Part shown: piece after piece, positions 62,680-64,000 of the stretch
Numbering within the stretch: the stretch's first letter is position 1
Layout of the letters: each line of letters begins with the position of its first letter
Assembly (NCBI GenBank): GCA_033557465.1
Contig: CM066036.1
Location: 585,735,574 to 585,799,573 of the forward strand
From: Ichthyophis bannanicus
Lineage: Eukaryota > Chordata > Amphibia > Gymnophiona > Ichthyophiidae
Direction: 5' to 3'
Length of the DNA stretch: 64,000 bases
Translations under genes and position numbers: made by a program
Notes under the pieces: generated by a model
Told to the model about the DNA's origin: nothing
The model's input: only the letters and a program-made list of their open reading frames with translations
The model's database searches: none

Positions 62680-64000
62680 TCACGGGGGGCGGAGGGTGAG
62701 GTGACGCCACAGACGCTCCCAACGATGGGCCTCCACCACCCGCCTTTCGCGTTGCGCCATGCTGGACACTTCCTCCAAAATGTCCCGCACCACCTCGTCG
62801 AGGGGCAGGACCAACCCCCGGGTCGAGACATGACAGCGCGCTTGCCACAGGTGGTAGCGCACTACAGCCGTGACGAGGTAGAGGGTCCCGGAGTCCTGCC
62901 TTAGAGGAAAGGACCAGGCCCCGTACACCCACTCCGCATACGTGAGGAGGGAAAGGTCGCGCAGGTGAAGAGCAGCGGACACCAACCGGCAGGCCTCCAC
63001 GTTAAAGGGGCACTGCCGGAGGAAATGGTCCATGGTCTCCGTCTGCCCTTCACACCCGGCCCTCGGACAGACCCGCTCGGCCTGTGACCTGTACTTGAGG
63101 TTGTCCCTCACGTACAAACGCTCGTGGAAAGACAACCAGGCCACATCCCGAACTTTCTTCGGCAGCCGAGGGGAGTTCAAATGCCGAAGGCCCCGCTGCA
63201 TCACATCTGCTGGACAGTCCCGCAGGGCCCACCGTGGTTGAAAGTGAGAGGTGAGTACCATCCGGTACAATCCTTTCCGCCCCAAGGACTGGGCGAGCGG
63301 GTCGGTCACCCCCCACCGCCGAATGAGCCCCACCATCGCAAATACGTACGATGGGGCCTGTTCCCCGCTCCGACGCACACGTGGGACCGAGGACGCCCCC
63401 TCCCACTGCTCCCAGAAGCGGGAGAACCACTCCCGATAGGAGGCCACCCACCAAACCCCACCCCTTCCCGCATCCTACCTAAGTGAAACGCCATAGACAA
63501 GACTGACAGGAAAACAAGGGGGTGCAACATACCCAAACCGCCCTCTGCCCGATCCAGGCAAACAATGTTGCGCTAGACAGGGTTCAGGCGGTTACCCCAC
63601 AGAAAACAGAAAAAGACGGCACTGACAGACGCCTGACGGGACGACGGAAGAACAAAGACCGTGGCCACGTGCAGAAAGAGGGGAAGCAGAAACGTCCTGA
63701 GGAGTTTCATCTTCTCCTCGAACGTACACCTCCACCCCCTCCACCGCAGCACCCGACACCGTGCAGTCTCAAGACAACGATCCCAATTGGACTCCGCACA
63801 GTCCTCCGACCCGAAGACGAGGCCCAAAACGCGGACCTCCCCCACGGGAGGAGGAAAGGGGGCGCAGGAAGGCGGGGAGGCCCCCGAGGCGCCCAACCAC
63901 AGCGTCTGGCACTTGCTGTGGTTGACAACAGAGTGGGCTACCTCCAAGTACTCCTCCACGGCCTCCCGCAGGGCCTCAACCCCTTCAGTGCCGTCCACGT
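62680..64000 (-). pseudogene. Tx1-like LINE ORF2 C-terminal part
   Basis: 63998-63573 covers the region after the RT active site (VVNHSKCQTLWLGASGAS; FEEKMKLLRTFLLPLFLHVA; FFCFLWGNRLNPV). 63447-62680, in another frame, gives the C-terminus: LPKKVRDVAWLSFHERLYVR then DNLKYRS, a zinc-knuckle-like CPRAGCEGQTETMDHFLRQC (C, C, H, C) and VVRYHLWQARCH near the end. A frameshift between 63573 and 63447 breaks it. The KVRDVAWLSFHERLYVRDN-type segment resembles Tx1-group LINEs. Confidence 0.72.

Larger units (their letters stand above)
61721..64000 (-). mobile_element. Tx1-like L1 LINE, 3' part (runs off window)
   Basis: Minus-strand LINE with its 3' end at about 61721 within DIRS-II copy C and its 5' part beyond the window. 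Coding part 64000-62680; 3' noncoding part 62679-61721, very rich in G on its sense strand. I see no poly(A) tail. Assignment to the Tx1 group rests on the C-terminal protein motifs. Confidence 0.7.

Noticed and set aside
61837..62904. Long proline-, glycine- or cysteine-rich frames on both strands
   Set aside because: They come from the C/G-run composition of a LINE 3' region and overlap each other in several frames.
1..64000. Host protein-coding genes, tRNA, rRNA or a CRISPR array
   Set aside because: Every frame with recognisable similarity belongs to a transposable element. No cloverleaf, rRNA segment or spaced-repeat array was seen, though a tRNA-derived SINE relic could be missed by eye.

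Overview
This window is vertebrate intergenic DNA built almost entirely from transposable elements; I see no host gene. The mix is several families of DIRS-type tyrosine-recombinase retrotransposons, LINEs of the CR1, L2, L1 and Tx1-like groups, Penelope-like elements (PLEs) and a hAT-type MITE. DIRS elements this dense alongside L1, L2, CR1 and PLE suggest an amphibian, perhaps a caecilian or salamander. That assignment is inference from repeat content only.

Layout. 1-6663: decayed DIRS-II element (copy A, minus strand) carrying a CR1 fragment, a hAT MITE and an L2 tail. 6664-10033: truncated DIRS-I (copy 3). 10034-11382: broken CR1 with a hairpin-bearing insert. 11383-14600: DIRS-III copy 1, which has gag but no polymerase. 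14601-15497: DIRS-II gag stub. 15498-15723: L2 tail. 15724-42530: a Russian-doll nest. The outer layer is a DIRS recombinase gene (DIRS-H), split by a PLE (15924-35270, 19-bp target duplication). That PLE is split by DIRS-IV (16094-22115) and by DIRS-III copy 2 (22302-32651), and the latter is split by DIRS-I copy 1 (25410-30786). DIRS-H is also split by DIRS-I copy 2 (35649-42363), which contains a small PLE. 42531-46263: decayed L1. 46264-49258: L2, CR1 and DIRS fragments. 49259-52890: nearly intact L2. 53337-61720: DIRS-II copy C, split by a full-length L1 (53759-60204, 15-bp target duplication). 61721-64000: 3' part of a Tx1-like LINE.

How the parts work together. All DIRS copies read on the minus strand in the order gag, reverse transcriptase/RNase H, tyrosine recombinase. 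Each complete copy has inverted terminal repeats and, after the recombinase gene, an internal complementary region in which complements of both outer ends are fused. In the DIRS model this templates closure of a circular DNA that the recombinase then integrates. Gag, polymerase and recombinase frames overlap. Best preserved are the DIRS-I copies (a few nonsense codons), the DIRS-IV polymerase and gag frames, the L2 ORF and the L1 ORF1/ORF2 pair.

Most notable: a perfect 324-bp palindrome at 23517-23840; a gag-only DIRS family present twice; an empty-site comparison inside the window showing DIRS insertion without target duplication; and very G-rich noncoding segments in two unrelated LINEs. 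I found no previously undescribed defence or metabolic system.
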